Shown here: positions 34,736-46,178 of the stretch, piece after piece
How the letters are laid out: each line of letters begins with the position of its first letter
Position numbering within the stretch: position 1 is the first letter of the stretch
Assembly (NCBI RefSeq): GCF_016545825.1
Contig: NC_052619.1
Location: 9,501,501 to 9,565,500, forward strand
Origin: Eucalyptus grandis
Taxonomy: Eukaryota; Streptophyta; Magnoliopsida; Myrtales; Myrtaceae
Direction of reading: 5' to 3'
Length of the DNA: 64,000 bases
Program-made: the position numbers and the translations under genes
Notes under the pieces: model-generated
The model's database searches: none
What the model was told of the DNA's origin: nothing
What the model saw: only the letters and a program-made list of their open reading frames with translations

Positions 34736-37676
34736 TGCTTTTTTAATTTGTGATATTTGGACAGCTTAAATTCTTCGATTGTCATGAAGTGTTGTGCCGT
34801 GCATACGGTTTTGTGAGAAAATGAAACCACGTCCTATATATTTCGACCATCCCGTGATGAAATATTCAAATTTTGCAATCACCCTCTTATGAATTATCAA
34901 TTTCCTTAGTTCTAAGTCACGCAACTTATTAGAGTATTGTTATATAAAATATGTTCACCTTATTGAAGGATAATTTGATAATCTGTTACTTCAATTGACG
35001 TAACCCTCCTTTATGTTATTACGAAAGGTTTCTACAATATTTCTCCAAAAAAATAAAAAAAGAACGAAGAAGTTGAAGGTGGCAATTTTCTTTTTGGTCT
35101 CTATAAAAGTGGCAATTAACTTGCCAGGGTTTGCTGTAAAAAAGGGACTCGACTTTGCTCTGAGTTTTGTGTTTTGTTTTTTATAACATAAGGTATACGA
35201 GCTTCTCAAATTACCCACTTTCTATGCATGTAAGCACGCTGCCTAATTCACGGACATCGATCGAGTGTAATAAGGCTCCCACTCATGAGAGCGTTGAGGA
35301 GCGACTCCTAAAGTTACTCTTAGCTGGATGTTGCGAGTCACTTTTAAGTTGAAGGAATTCCTCAACGCACCACTCAAACATGATATCACCGCCGCCGGAC
35401 CACCCCCAACCGCCATTATCTACCCCGACTGGCATCAACACTTCCAGCCACTCCCTCTACCGACCATAAAACAGTAGAAAAATATTCATACCGAAGCTAC
35501 ACTTCTAAAACCAACAATCCCAGCAAACCAACACGCACAAATACATTAAATGAGAATAAATAGTCTAACTCGTGCAGCCTGCATGGGGAGGATAGCTCCG
35601 GTGGGATATCTCTTCTTGCGCGACTCGAAAAAAAATGGTGGATATGCCATGAAATCGCAGAGGAAAGAAAAAAAAGATATTAAACTTAGCTCAAGAATAT
35701 AGGAAGGATCAAGCATTAAACTAAACTCCTAACGTGTATGGAATGGATTTCGGTATTTCATTTACGTATTTTGTCGAACATGTGGTGTGCGTTACTGAAG
35801 AAGGGTTTCCAGCCCAATTGAGGGTCTGAACCTAGGCCGGTGAGCTCGCCGCACGACGTAGGGGACTAAGGAGACGAAATAGAGGGGCTGCAAGGGCTGG
35901 AGCTAACGCGAGCCGCAAGGCAGCGAGATCCGCTTTATTGTGCCCAACACAGGACAAAAGGGGCGGAGCAGGACCTACCTATTCGGGTCGGTGTTATCGC
36001 CAGGAGAGCCGCTGGACAGATTGACGCGCGGCCGGAGCTTCCCTTGAGGCATTTGAAACCAGCGTTGTCCCACACACAAATTTAGGGTTTTTCAAACCAT
36101 GACATTATAATCACGACATGGTCTAACTACAAAATAATACTAAGCAAAATCACATCATTTTCAACGTTAACACTTACTCTAATGAAACAATCACCAACTA
36201 AACCAATCGTCACCAACACACACACACACACACAAAAATTGAGAGAGAGAGAGAGAGAGAGAAAGAAAAGATTCATCCTTTTGGAGCTAAGAAAAAAGTA
36301 TAATCTTACTGTCAACCCTTGATTGGTCCTAACTCTTGATTGGTCCCTCAATGACGGCAACCCTTTTTAGAAAGTATAATCTAACTGTCAATTGTCGAGT
36401 TAGCTAAGCTAAGCTTAATTTAAAGTCATGTACATGTTTTTTTTTTTTTTAAATTATTTTGTGTAAAACGCTCAAATGATAATTACTACTGTCATCCTCT
36501 ACTCATGGGGGTTCAACGAATGGAAAAGATAGAAGTGTGGAAGGTAACAGTAAATGCATGAACAATTCGTGGATTAGTAAACCTTGAAAATATTAGTCAT
36601 GATGGACAAGTGATAGGGATATCGATGGACGCTAAAAAATTTCGGAGACAGTCACCGCCCGAGCAAAACACCAAAGAAGCAGCAAACCATTCTAATTGAG
36701 GTCGTCATGGCCACACATGGAAGATGAAGTAGAGACATCTTCGACAAAAAAGAAAAAAAAGAAAAAAAGAAGTAGAGACATCAGCCATGACACCAGCTAG
36801 CACCGCCATGAGAGCCACAATTTGGGAGAAATTCTAGAGCTAGAGGTTTTATGGATGGGAAAACCCAATTATGGAACTCGATAAATAAAAGGAAAACTCT
36901 TTCTCCATTTATATCAAAATAATCTATTTATAGTCACGAAATCTTGAATACAAAAGGAATCCCCTAAACAAATAAAAATAATAAACTAAGTATTCCTAAC
37001 TATAAATATTTAAACTTAAAAGATTCTCTACTTAAACAAGACGACTATATATTTGGTAATCAATAAGAGTCTTTAATTATCGCGCAATCTAAGACTTTCC
37101 CCTTTTAGTATCCTTGCGATTGCTCCACTATAGAGACCATTAAAAAAAAAGGTGATGTGGTTATTCCTAACACCTATTCGTTAATTACAGTTGTTTACTG
37201 TATATAATTAAAAATTTCCTTAAAAAAGTAATTATGTCTAAAGTAGGCAAATTACTGGCAAGTTGATAAAATTTCACTGCATGAAAATTATTGGATCTCT
37301 TCTTTTTTATAAATTGTGTTGACATATTTGATCACAATTAAATCAATTATCTTTTACCAGTCCAAAAGCATATTATCTATAAAAAAAAATTACTAAAATG
37401 AACGGTTTTTCCCCTCAATTTTCTCACTTTTACTCAAACCTTCACCATACACATCCATTTGTTTGCAATTTTCCTCACTTCGTGATATAAAAAATCTGAC
37501 AAGAATTATATTACTTGATTTTCTCTTTTGGCTCAACGATATATTCATTGCTTATCCATTTTAGCAATGCATATCCATAAAGATACTCATTTCCTATTTG
37601 GTATGAGTCTATCTTTTTATCAGTGGCAAATAAATAGATATTCTCTCCCTGTATGGAATTCCGCATCATATAAATC

Positions 37677-37679
<3 letters not shown>
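34736..37679. other. gene-free sequence
   Basis: Mostly AT-rich. A GC-richer patch at 35800-36050 has no recognisable frame. Short (CA)n and (GA)n microsatellites lie at 36217-36262. A purine run repeats AAGAAGTAGAGACATC near 36730-36785. The end of the interval is the promoter side of the F-box pseudogene. Confidence 0.4.

Positions 37680-37709
<30 letters not shown>
37680..37709 (+). repeat. (CT)15 microsatellite in the F-box gene leader
   Basis: Pyrimidine dinucleotide run ending about 50 bp before the ATG of the F-box pseudogene, a common position for CT-rich 5' leaders in plants. Confidence 0.85.
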
Positions 37710-37710
<1 letters not shown>

Positions 37711-37759
37711 CCCAACCCACCGATCTGCTGCTTTCTCTCAAATCCGGGAATCCACAACT

Positions 37760-38866
37760 ATGGCTATGGCGGAGAATTAGTCCAATCTCCTCCCGGAGCT
37801 GCTAGAACTGTGCTCAAGACGACTTCTTCTTGAGGACTGGTTTGCATTCCGATCCGTGTGCTCGACGTGGCGTGCTGCCGCATTTGAAGAGAGGTTCGAC
37901 TACCCATGGTGGATGCTCGAGGACGATAAGAACACCATGACAGAGTGGGCTGAGTTCTACAGCCCCTTCAGTTCACAAATTCACAGAGTTGTGTTGCCGG
38001 AAGTGAAGGGGAAGACGTGCTTCTCTTCACGGGGTTGGATCTTGACTATCGGTAAAGATTGGAAAATCCACATGCTGAATCCTCTGTCACGTGCCGCCAG
38101 TCGTTATCGCGACGACGTCATTGAGCTCCCTAGTGCGGACAAATTCCCCAGCTGGGATCCCGAAGATGCAGGACAGTCGGATGTCCTGGACAGGACTTTC
38201 CTTGCAAAATTTGTCTTGTCTGCAAGCCCCGCTTCTTCTCCAAACTATACGGTCATGGTCATTCGCGAGACCCCCAAACCATTAGGCTTTTGGAAACCTG
38301 GCAATGAGGAGTGGAAAGAGTTGACTCCCCCGGACCCATATAGTGGTGGTTTGGATGTCATACATTACCGGGGGCAATTTGTTGCGGTTAACTCCAAGGG
38401 TACCATATTCACTTGTGATGTGGATGGACCAGATCCAACAGCTCAAGTAATATCGAAGGCACTGGAGATGCCTTCGGAATTTCGAGATAGCATATATCGT
38501 TGCTTGCGGCAATACTTGGTGGAGTCGGCGGGCCGTCTGTTGCTGATATTAGGATTTGGACAACAGGAGCATGGAATGGCCAGTTTTCAAGTTTGAGACA
38601 TTGATTTAGATGCTAGAAAGTGGACGAAGCTTGAGAGGATGGGGAACGTGTCCCTCTTCGTGGGTTTCAACTCTTCTTTTTCAGTACAGGTTGATGAGAT
38701 CAAGCAATCTATCAAGCCAAACTGTATTTACTTTACCTGGTGCGAGGATATCGGAACATACCACATGGAAGATGGAAGAATTGAGTTTGACAAAGAAGCT
38801 GATTTTGATGTTTATCCGCCTAAATATATTGAATCTCCACCTCTATGGATTGAACCAAGATTTTGA
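37760..38866 (+). pseudogene. F-box/DUF295 protein (SKIP23-like), two nonsense codons
   Basis: One uninterrupted register of 369 codons apart from two internal stops. It begins MAMAEN, then TAG at 37778-37780, where relatives usually have Trp (one base from TGG). An F-box follows (SNLLPELLELCSRRL then the FAFRSVCSTWRAAA helix), then a DUF295 domain with GWILTIGKDWKIHMLNPLS, VMVIRE, LGFWKPGNEEWKEL and the DVIHYRGQFVAVNSKGTIF segment. A TGA at 38594-38596 interrupts FQV and DIDLDARKW. The end carries CIYFTW and the YHMEDGRIE motif typical of the family. Intact relatives are SCF substrate adaptors of about 370-400 aa. Since nothing else is damaged, inactivation looks recent. A start downstream of the first stop would lose most of the F-box. 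Confidence 0.85.
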
Positions 38867-39359
38867 GGTATCACTAAATCAATCTTCTTCTAGACATATA
38901 AAAGTAGCCTTCTATTAGTAACTATTTGCAGTAAGATTTGCTTATGACTCGAATTTTAAGTTGGTTACGGAACCGTGGATGTTTTGTTACTCTTTCTATG
39001 CAATGTAGAGTTGCTTTTGAGATTACACATAGTCCATAGAAATTGTGTTCTTGACATTTTTTATGAAAATAGTACCCGACTTTTATTGAATTCTAGTCGA
39101 TAAAGTCATTTTTAATAAAAATGAATGAGCTTGATCGATGTGACTTTGCCACGATATATGGACAGATTAAATTGGACTAGATATATAATAAAGGAAGAAA
39201 TTCTTTTTTATGGCATAAAAGAATATTTTAAAGGAACCTTTTTAATGGCATAAAGATTTGAATATTATATGACAAGATGGCCAAAATTAATAATCCATTT
39301 TGCAACATCATCTGATTTTATCTCTAAACCGCATGTGTGACAACGTGCGTTACGACACT
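38867..39359. other. 3' flank of the F-box pseudogene
   Basis: AT-rich; no gene or clear repeat seen. Confidence 0.4.
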
Positions 39360-39780
39360 CGGAGAAAGGGTCAAAAAATAATATCAAAAATAGGGAAACT
39401 ATAATAAGAATTTCTCGCCCTAGATATTTGACTCCAGGTTGGCCTTTTACTTAAAACAACCACCATCGATTGCATCAGCCCTTGGTGCTTGTTGATGTGA
39501 TTTCAGTACCAATTTTAATTTAATTTCCAATAGTATCCAAATTATTTTAAATTCAATTATTCAGATGGTGGTTGGAACCATCATATGCGCTGAGGTACAC
39601 AAATGTTGTTTAGCCCTCACTTCCAACGAATGATTTATCATCATTTGTAATCATCATTTTATTTAATCTTTATTTATTCTAGCATACTGTATACATTAAT
39701 CATAGTTATAATTATCAGCACACTCATCAACCTAATTTCTTCTAGAAGGTCTCTACTGTTTTACTTTGGTGAAATAAAAA
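39360..39780 (+). repeat. dispersed repeat, copy 2
   Basis: Shares TTTCTCGCCCT, CAGGTTGGCCTTTT, TTGATGTGATTTCA and the ATCCAAATTATTTTAAA landmarks with 42543-43150, and inverted with 34288-34735. Non-coding. Confidence 0.75.
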
Positions 39781-40487
39781 AAATTTGTAAAATTTTATGC
39801 ATGCGCATTGAATGTTCCTTAATCTTATGAACCCTCATTTCAACATTCAATTTAATTGATATTTTATAGTCATAGGAAATGTGATACAAAAAAAAAAAAT
39901 CTTATGGCGGTTGGTCGATTTTGTTTTTTCAAATTGCTTCTAAGGCACAAGCATCATATAGCTTTGACTTAGCTTCATCACACTGAAACGTGAAGTCGGT
40001 ATCTCTTTTACATTGTGAGAACCATCTCCTATAAATAATAATGACTTGATTCATTCATTGATTTTTTTTTTTTTGTATGATCCAATAGCTTGTTTTATCG
40101 GTAAGGGATCGTCCAACCAAATTCAAATCACTAAGACTCCCACCTAATAGTAACTTTGGGAGTCACCCTCCATATTCTCGTGAATGGTACTACACTCGAT
40201 CGAATCATGTAGATCAGGCAATTTGCATACATACATAGAAACTAGGTGATTTGAAAATCCAAATACCTCATATTATCCGAAGAAAAAAAAAAGTAATGCA
40301 CAAGCAAGGTTGAGTCTCTTTTTCCTACAAACCCTAGCAAGTCAATTACCTCGTGGATTTATTATTCAATAAAAATGAAGCAATTGTAATAAGAGCTACT
40401 ACAACGAGTTGCGCCACTCATAATCAGATAAGTTGACAAAATCATGAGGAGAGGACAACTAAAAAAATTGAATATCTCATTGAGATT
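39781..40487. other. gene-free AT-rich sequence
   Basis: Short A and T runs; nothing recognised. Confidence 0.4.
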
Positions 40488-42257
40488 GTTAACATCTAAA
40501 TTTTGACTAAATATTTAGGATTAAATTGTATAAGAAAATTAGGGACCCATTTGGTCCTAACAAGAAATGATTTTTGCATCATCTAAGTCTTAGTTTTTAT
40601 TTGCATCCATCAAGTTTCATTTCCTTTAGTTTACATTTTTTTTGGATAAATTAATTATATTTAAAGAAAAATAAGAGGGCCCACGGGGCTGGGCTTTCAC
40701 GCCCAGACTTTCCTTCCTCTCCTTTCTCCCCTACGCAGGCCCGATGCCTATTTCCCTTTTGTTCTTCTTTGGCCCGGCCCCCTTCCTTCCTCCTTCCCCC
40801 TCCGCCTGTGCAAGTCACCCGGCGACGACGACGACGCGCGCGAGGACGTTCTACTGCGGAGAAGGAGTAGGCCGGTGACCGAGCAGGCCTGGGCTAAACC
40901 TACCGCGGCCGGTCGACGGGCCAAGGACCGGCGGTCGGAGCCTCCGTAGACCGGCCTCCTCGGCCTATAAATAGGCCGTCCGCGAGCTTCAGATCTGGAG
41001 AGCTTGTGGGCGGAGGTAAAGGAGAGCGAAATCGAGATCTGGGGAGGAGGTCGAGAAGAGACACAGACGAAGGCGGCGAGCTCAGAGGACCCCCCGAGAG
41101 ACATCTGGGGCGTCCCGAGAGCGAGCAAGCCGGAGAACAGAGAGAAAGACCTGAGAGAGAGAGAGCCGAGATAGAGTGAGTAAGCCTCAGCCGACGCTGC
41201 AGCCGTGACGACCCCTGTCCGATGAGCTCCAGCCGGCGTAGCCTAGCCAAACCGTGAGCCCCCGGCCCTGTTTTTGCCCTGTCCCCCCACCCCCATCTGT
41301 CCTTCGGTTTGCTGCTGTGTGTGCTCGTCCGTCGAGAGTCCCAGTCTCCGGTTTGGGTCTGAGTTGAGCTGAAAAACCCTCGATCCCGTAACGTACACCA
41401 CCTGTTCGACACAATGACTCAACGAGATCTAGTTTCCGTGCCCTCGCTTCTGGCCAACACCGACGAGCGTCCTTGGCTTGATTCACGTTGTCGAGATGAT
41501 GTTGTCGTGTTTAGCGATTCGGGCGTCGGTCGTTTGGGTCGTTTCGCAGAGTCCCCGTGGTCGCCGTTGTTTCTTGCTCGTTTGCAGGAGAGGGGGCCAT
41601 CGGCCGGCGGCGTTGCGGCCGTCCGAGACGAAGGCCCAGGCTGAGGCGACGCTCGGAGATGCCACCAGCATGGGCTGGTTTTTTTATTTTATATTTTAAA
41701 AAGAATAAGAAAATAGGTGAAAGAAGATAAAATGGGCTCCCTTTTTGCCTACCCGCTAATGAGATTCTCAAAATAGAGAAAAGACAAGACAAGAGAGAGA
41801 AGGAGAGTGATAAAAAGGAAAAAATAAAATAAAATCAAAATGGGAATAAAAGAAAGTGAAAAGAAAACACAGCGAAGGGGCCTCACCTCTTAAGTCTTAA
41901 CCGGCGGAGGCGCGCCCGGGTCAGTCGGGCCGGATCGGAATCGAGCTTCGCCAAGCCGGGTTAGCTTTTTATTTTATTGTTTCTTATTTTTTTTAAAAGA
42001 AAAAACCAAAAAAATACATTTTATAAAAAATCAGAAAAATTCTCAAAATGGTTGTTTTTTTTTTTTTTTTTGGGTAATTGAGGAATCATCGGAGACCCCT
42101 TCGGGGTCAATCAAAATGGTTGTAATTCTTCATAAATGCATGAAAAATCCTTGAAAATCCAAAAAAAGCCTTGGGATTTAAACAATATTATGTATCGAAA
42201 GAGTATTAGTGATTAATTTGTGTAATCAAGTCCTTGATCATAGTTTCTCTTGTTGCA
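40488..42257 (+). mobile_element. possible LTR remnant with a strong promoter-like core
   Basis: Begins with TGTTAACATCTAAATTTTGA, a common style of LTR opening, and includes a GC-rich region with CGGCCTATAAATAGGCCG (40962-40979) and then a long purine-rich leader with GAGAGA runs (41020-41180). Read on the minus strand several long frames are open, but composition explains them and none has a known domain. The right border, any target duplication and any pol sequence are missing from view. It might instead be the promoter and first exon of an unrecognised gene. Confidence 0.3.
40966..40973 (+). promoter_or_regulatory. TATA box in a symmetric context
   Basis: TATAAATA set within GGCCTATAAATAGGCC, followed about 30 bp downstream by a purine-rich stretch that would be the start of a transcript reading right. 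No matching coding exon was found. Confidence 0.45.
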
Positions 42258-42542
42258 CATGAATGAAATATTTCTCTTAATGTTTCTCCGATTTGATGAC
42301 TCTTATTTGAAATTAATTTGCAAATTAAAAACTCGAACTATAACTCGTGAGCTAAAGGGCTTAGAAGAGGTTGGGCTAACTCTACTACTTAGCTTTCGAC
42401 CAAAAAAGAAAAAAAAAAAAAAGCTCTACTACTTAGCCAACTATTAGCCTTCGCATGCACCCGCGTAAGGACACTTGAAAGGGAGCTTGCAACTAGCGAA
42501 GAATTTAAGCTGCCCGAGGCAGCAAATTTTGTAAATTGAAAA

Positions 42543-43150
42543 CACTGGTTGGAAAACAAAGCCACAAAATTTGGCTTAGAAAGGGTAAAAAAATGATGTA
42601 AAAAAATGGAAAAAACTGAAAAAACTACTAAAATTTCTCGCCCTCAGATTGTTGATTCCAGGTTGGCCTTTTCTTAAACGAGGACGAAATGGATTGCATC
42701 GCAGCTTGGTGCTTCTTGATGTGATTTCAAGTACCAATTTTAATTTAATTTCTATAGTTATCCAAATTATTTTAAAAAAAAAAAAAAATTTTTCATACGG
42801 CGATTGCAACCATCATATGAGCTCAGGTACACAAATGTCGTTTAGCCCTCATTTCCAAAGATTAATGTATCATCACTATGAATTATCATTTTTCATTAAT
42901 ATTTTTATTTTGTCTATTTTTAATGACCTTTTTTTTTTTTTTTTCTCTTCTTGGCTGCAAAAGGGTCGTTCTAGCAAAGGGTGTTTTGGCCCAGATAACA
43001 ACTAAAAATTTAATGAAAAATATTACTATTCCAGCTTTTTTGAATGTTAATTGCAATCACTTGTGGTTATAATTTTCAGCATGTCATCAATCTAAAGTCT
43101 CTACCATTAATTTTTTTTTTTTTTCTGATATTAGTAATCTAGAAAAATTT
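42543..43150 (+). repeat. dispersed repeat, copy 3 (longest)
   Basis: Covers the landmarks of the copies at 34288 and 39360 and extends both ways (ACAAAGCCACAAAATTTGGC on the left, TTGGCTGCAAAAGGGTCGTT on the right). It contains A and T homopolymers. The local ORF of 118 codons at 42649 is not conserved in the other copies. Confidence 0.75.
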
Positions 43151-43918
43151 ACGCAAGTGCATTCACTGTTCCTTATTCTCATCAACTCTCATTTCAACGC
43201 AAGGAAGAATTTCGAAGGGAAGAGGGTGTTTGACTGCTCAAGTAAATGTTCAATATGAACGACATTTCAATTAATTTGTTTTCTTCATCGTATGTTCATT
43301 ATTTTTTAGTCATAGAATGTGTCATCGACATATTATTTTCCCCTCACAAAGCACTATAATGAAACTTTATACGACACAAAGTATGTATAGAAGTGCATGC
43401 CCAAACAACGTTGGCAAAACACAATTAAAGAAGCCTTTTACGTTGATCTTAATGAATATACATAAAGAAACGATAAATCTTTCTCTTGGTCTATCCAAAA
43501 TGTTAACACATATTTGATCAAATTAGTAGTATTCAAAGTTTCCCATTCTTACTCTATAATTGATCCCAAAAGGTCATTATTACGACCATACGTCATCCAT
43601 ATTCCATCCTTGCTCTGTATATTAAGCACGTAATGATCATAATTGGAAGAGTTCAAAGTTTGCTGTTTTTCCCATGCAAATGGCCGCAAAACATCGCTAT
43701 TGCCCTCATTTTCGTCATATTGAGGTTGATAGGTGAAGCTCCTATTTCTGATTTTAAGTTTGATATGATTAAGGTTGTTCGACCACCTTGGATATTCAGT
43801 CCGGGAAATCGGGACATAAAGTTGCATTTTATTTTTTTATTGATAAAATTATTTTAGATTTATTACTTTATTTATCTTTTGGGGTGAGATTACGTTACAG
43901 CCGATAATTACTAAAAAT

Positions 43919-43971
<53 letters not shown>

Positions 43972-44803
43972 CTTAGCTGTGTTAGGGGAATTAAAGCTGT
44001 ACTTGTGAGTAGTGCATTGGTTTAATTGTTAAAAAAATTATTCTGATAATGTTTTTAATCTAGATATTCCAATAGGGAATGTCTACTCAAAAGAGCAAAT
44101 TACGTTTTAAGACTTGAAAAAATCAAAGCCGCATTTTTAACGTTTCACAAAAACTAAAATAAAAATTCTTAACGAGATGGCCTTTAGATTAAAACTTGAC
44201 AAAACATATCGATTTGAATGAAGATGTATGCGTAAGCCATCAATGCCAAAAGTGCCCATACTTGCAAAATGTCTCGAAATTTGTGGACCTTGAATATTTA
44301 ATAATCGAGAAAGTGTTTGGGGATTTTAACAGTAAAAAAAATAAAATATTTTGAGGTAAATTCTTCATAAATATACCAGTTTGGTGTTTTTAATTGTCAA
44401 AAAAATAATTTTTAATAAATTTATCAAAGGGCACCAGATTGAAGTTTTTCGTGATATTAACCCAAATTTAAAAGACCCACTTTGCACATATCCACAATAC
44501 CTATAAATATGGAATGCCAAATAAATTAATGAGGAATTGCCTTGACTATGTTGAATAAAAACGGTTTTTGTAATATAACTCAAGAAGTTTACATATATCA
44601 CAATTATTTCAGAATATAAGGGGTTTCTTATTGCAGAATAGAAGGTGAAAATCCAAGATGCATACAACAGTCGAGGTGTGCTTCCAAGTTCCCGGAATCG
44701 AAACGTTGTGATACGTAAATAAACTATATAATTTGAATATAATAATAATAAGGTAATGTACAAAACTAACTTGCAATAATCGTTATTTCCACTTTCCTTT
44801 TTA
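43151..44803. other. gene-free sequence with a (GA)24 microsatellite
   Basis: No gene recognised. Motifs at 44370-44460 (CATAAATATACCAGTTTGG, TTTTTCGTGATATTAA) look like parts of the TIR family at 31934-32280. Confidence 0.4.
43922..43969 (+). repeat. (GA)24 microsatellite
   Basis: Perfect 48-bp dinucleotide run. Confidence 0.95.
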
Positions 44804-45148
44804 GGGATAATTACACAAACGGTTCATAAACTTTTTTCAATGTACAATATGATTTATTAACTTTTAAGTTGTTTTTTTGGTAAAGTATTAACTTTTAAGT
44901 TGTTAATCCCTAAATTATATCAAAATATCCAATATTGTCTCCAAACTTGAATTATTGAAATGACAACGATGAATATTTTAATATAGTTCAGAGATTAGGT
45001 TGAACAACTATTAAAAGTTCAAGGATTATATTGAACAAATTAAAAATTTAGTAACGACATTACACATTGTAATTGAAAAAAATTAAAAATTTAGGGACCA
45101 TATTACAAATTGGGTGAAAGTTCGGGAACCGTTTGTGTCATTTTTTTC
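44804..45148. mobile_element. small TIR element, Mutator-like termini
   Basis: The left end GGGATAATTACACAAACGGT is mirrored at the right, near 45149, by ACCGTTTGTGTCATTTTTTTCC. Inner similarity is extensive (TACAATATGATTTATT against the inverted TTTGTAATATGGTCCC). Flanks TCCTTTTTA and TCCTATTTTTTA may be a diverged target duplication of 9-12 bp. Non-coding. Confidence 0.6.
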
Positions 45149-45538
45149 CTATTTTTTACTGTCACATAAATAATTGATATATTAAGATGAACGGGATGAT
45201 GATTCATTGAGAGATATGTTGATTTGTATTAGATTCTTTTTTTTTTTTAATTGCCGGGCACACATTTTAAGTCATAGATACTAAATGCCATCACTTTTCA
45301 CCTACTCTAAAGCAAATAAAATTATGCGCAAATGCATCATAAAATTAAATTGTTTGAATAGTAAGTGTAGAATTAGAAATACATAAATTTACTTTGTACT
45401 TTTTGACAATTAATTTGGGCCCTTGAGTTCCTAATCGAAATGCTACCTTCGTCAGGCTGCAACGCCAAGTCTAGCTCCCTCGACCTCACTCTTCCGCCCA
45501 CCAGTCACTGGAGTCCAAAGAAAGCAGCGACGGCATCG

Positions 45539-46178
45539 ATGGCGTCCTCACGAAGAAGCCCTACTCGCCTCCTCCCTGGGCTTCTCACCTCAGCCCGATC
45601 CCTTCTCAGGTCCTCTCTCTCGATCATGTACGTGATTTCTCTGTTTTAACGAGACAGTGTGATTGTTTGTGTGGTTTGCTGAGTTCCGGTGATTTTCAAT
45701 TACGTTTTGCTTTCCTTTCGCTGCCAATTCACCATGTTCGTGACATCGTGATTTCATCTTGTTTTAAAGACATGGCGAGTTTATATTAGCTCCTGTACTC
45801 AATGCTAGCCAGTATGCCGTTGCTCTGCTTTTACTTCGCGTGTTGGTGCCTGTGTCTGTGGGACGAATACAGAGACGGTGTGATTGTTAGCGTGTTTTGC
45901 TTAGTTCCGATGATCTTCATTTGCTTTGACCATTGCTTTTGTTGCCGATTCGCCATGTTCATGATGTCGTCATTTCATCTTGTTTTAAAGACGTGGTGAG
46001 TTTATTTTAGCTCTTATACCCGATGCTGGCCAAAGGATGCTTCCTTTCTAATCTACTTTCACGATGGTAGATGATTTGACAGTAAGGTCTTGTTGCGTTT
46101 TTCTCTTGGCATTTGCCTACTCCAATTCACAGATGGAACCTTCCGAAATTACCAAAAAAGGCACCGAGGTTTGGTTAA
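45539..46178 (+). CDS. candidate 44-aa protein with mitochondrion-like N-terminus, two exons
   Basis: Exon 1 is 45539-45627, from the ATG of MASSRRSPTRLLPGLLTS to a good donor (AT|GTACGT). Exon 2 is 46133-46178 after a CAG acceptor, continuing in frame to IWNLPKLPKKAPRFG and TAA. The two exons total 135 nt. The first 30 residues are rich in Arg, Ser and Leu and lack acidic residues, as in mitochondrial presequences. A second good donor (AAAG|GTAAGT) follows at 46180, so the transcript may continue with a 3' UTR intron or the true frame may differ. I do not recognise the family. This rests on splice-site quality and presequence likeness only. Confidence 0.3.
45655..46025 (+). repeat. tandem duplication of about 220 bp inside the candidate intron
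   Basis: Two copies of a segment running from GAGACRGTGTGATTGTT through CATCTTGTTTTAAAGAC to GAGTTTATWTTAGCTC. They are diverged by about 15-20 percent by eye. Confidence 0.8.

Noticed and set aside
40748..41486. Minus-strand ORFs of 99-170 codons
   Set aside because: GC-rich sequence with low-complexity Arg/Ser/Pro products and no splice or start context. The TATA box points the other way.
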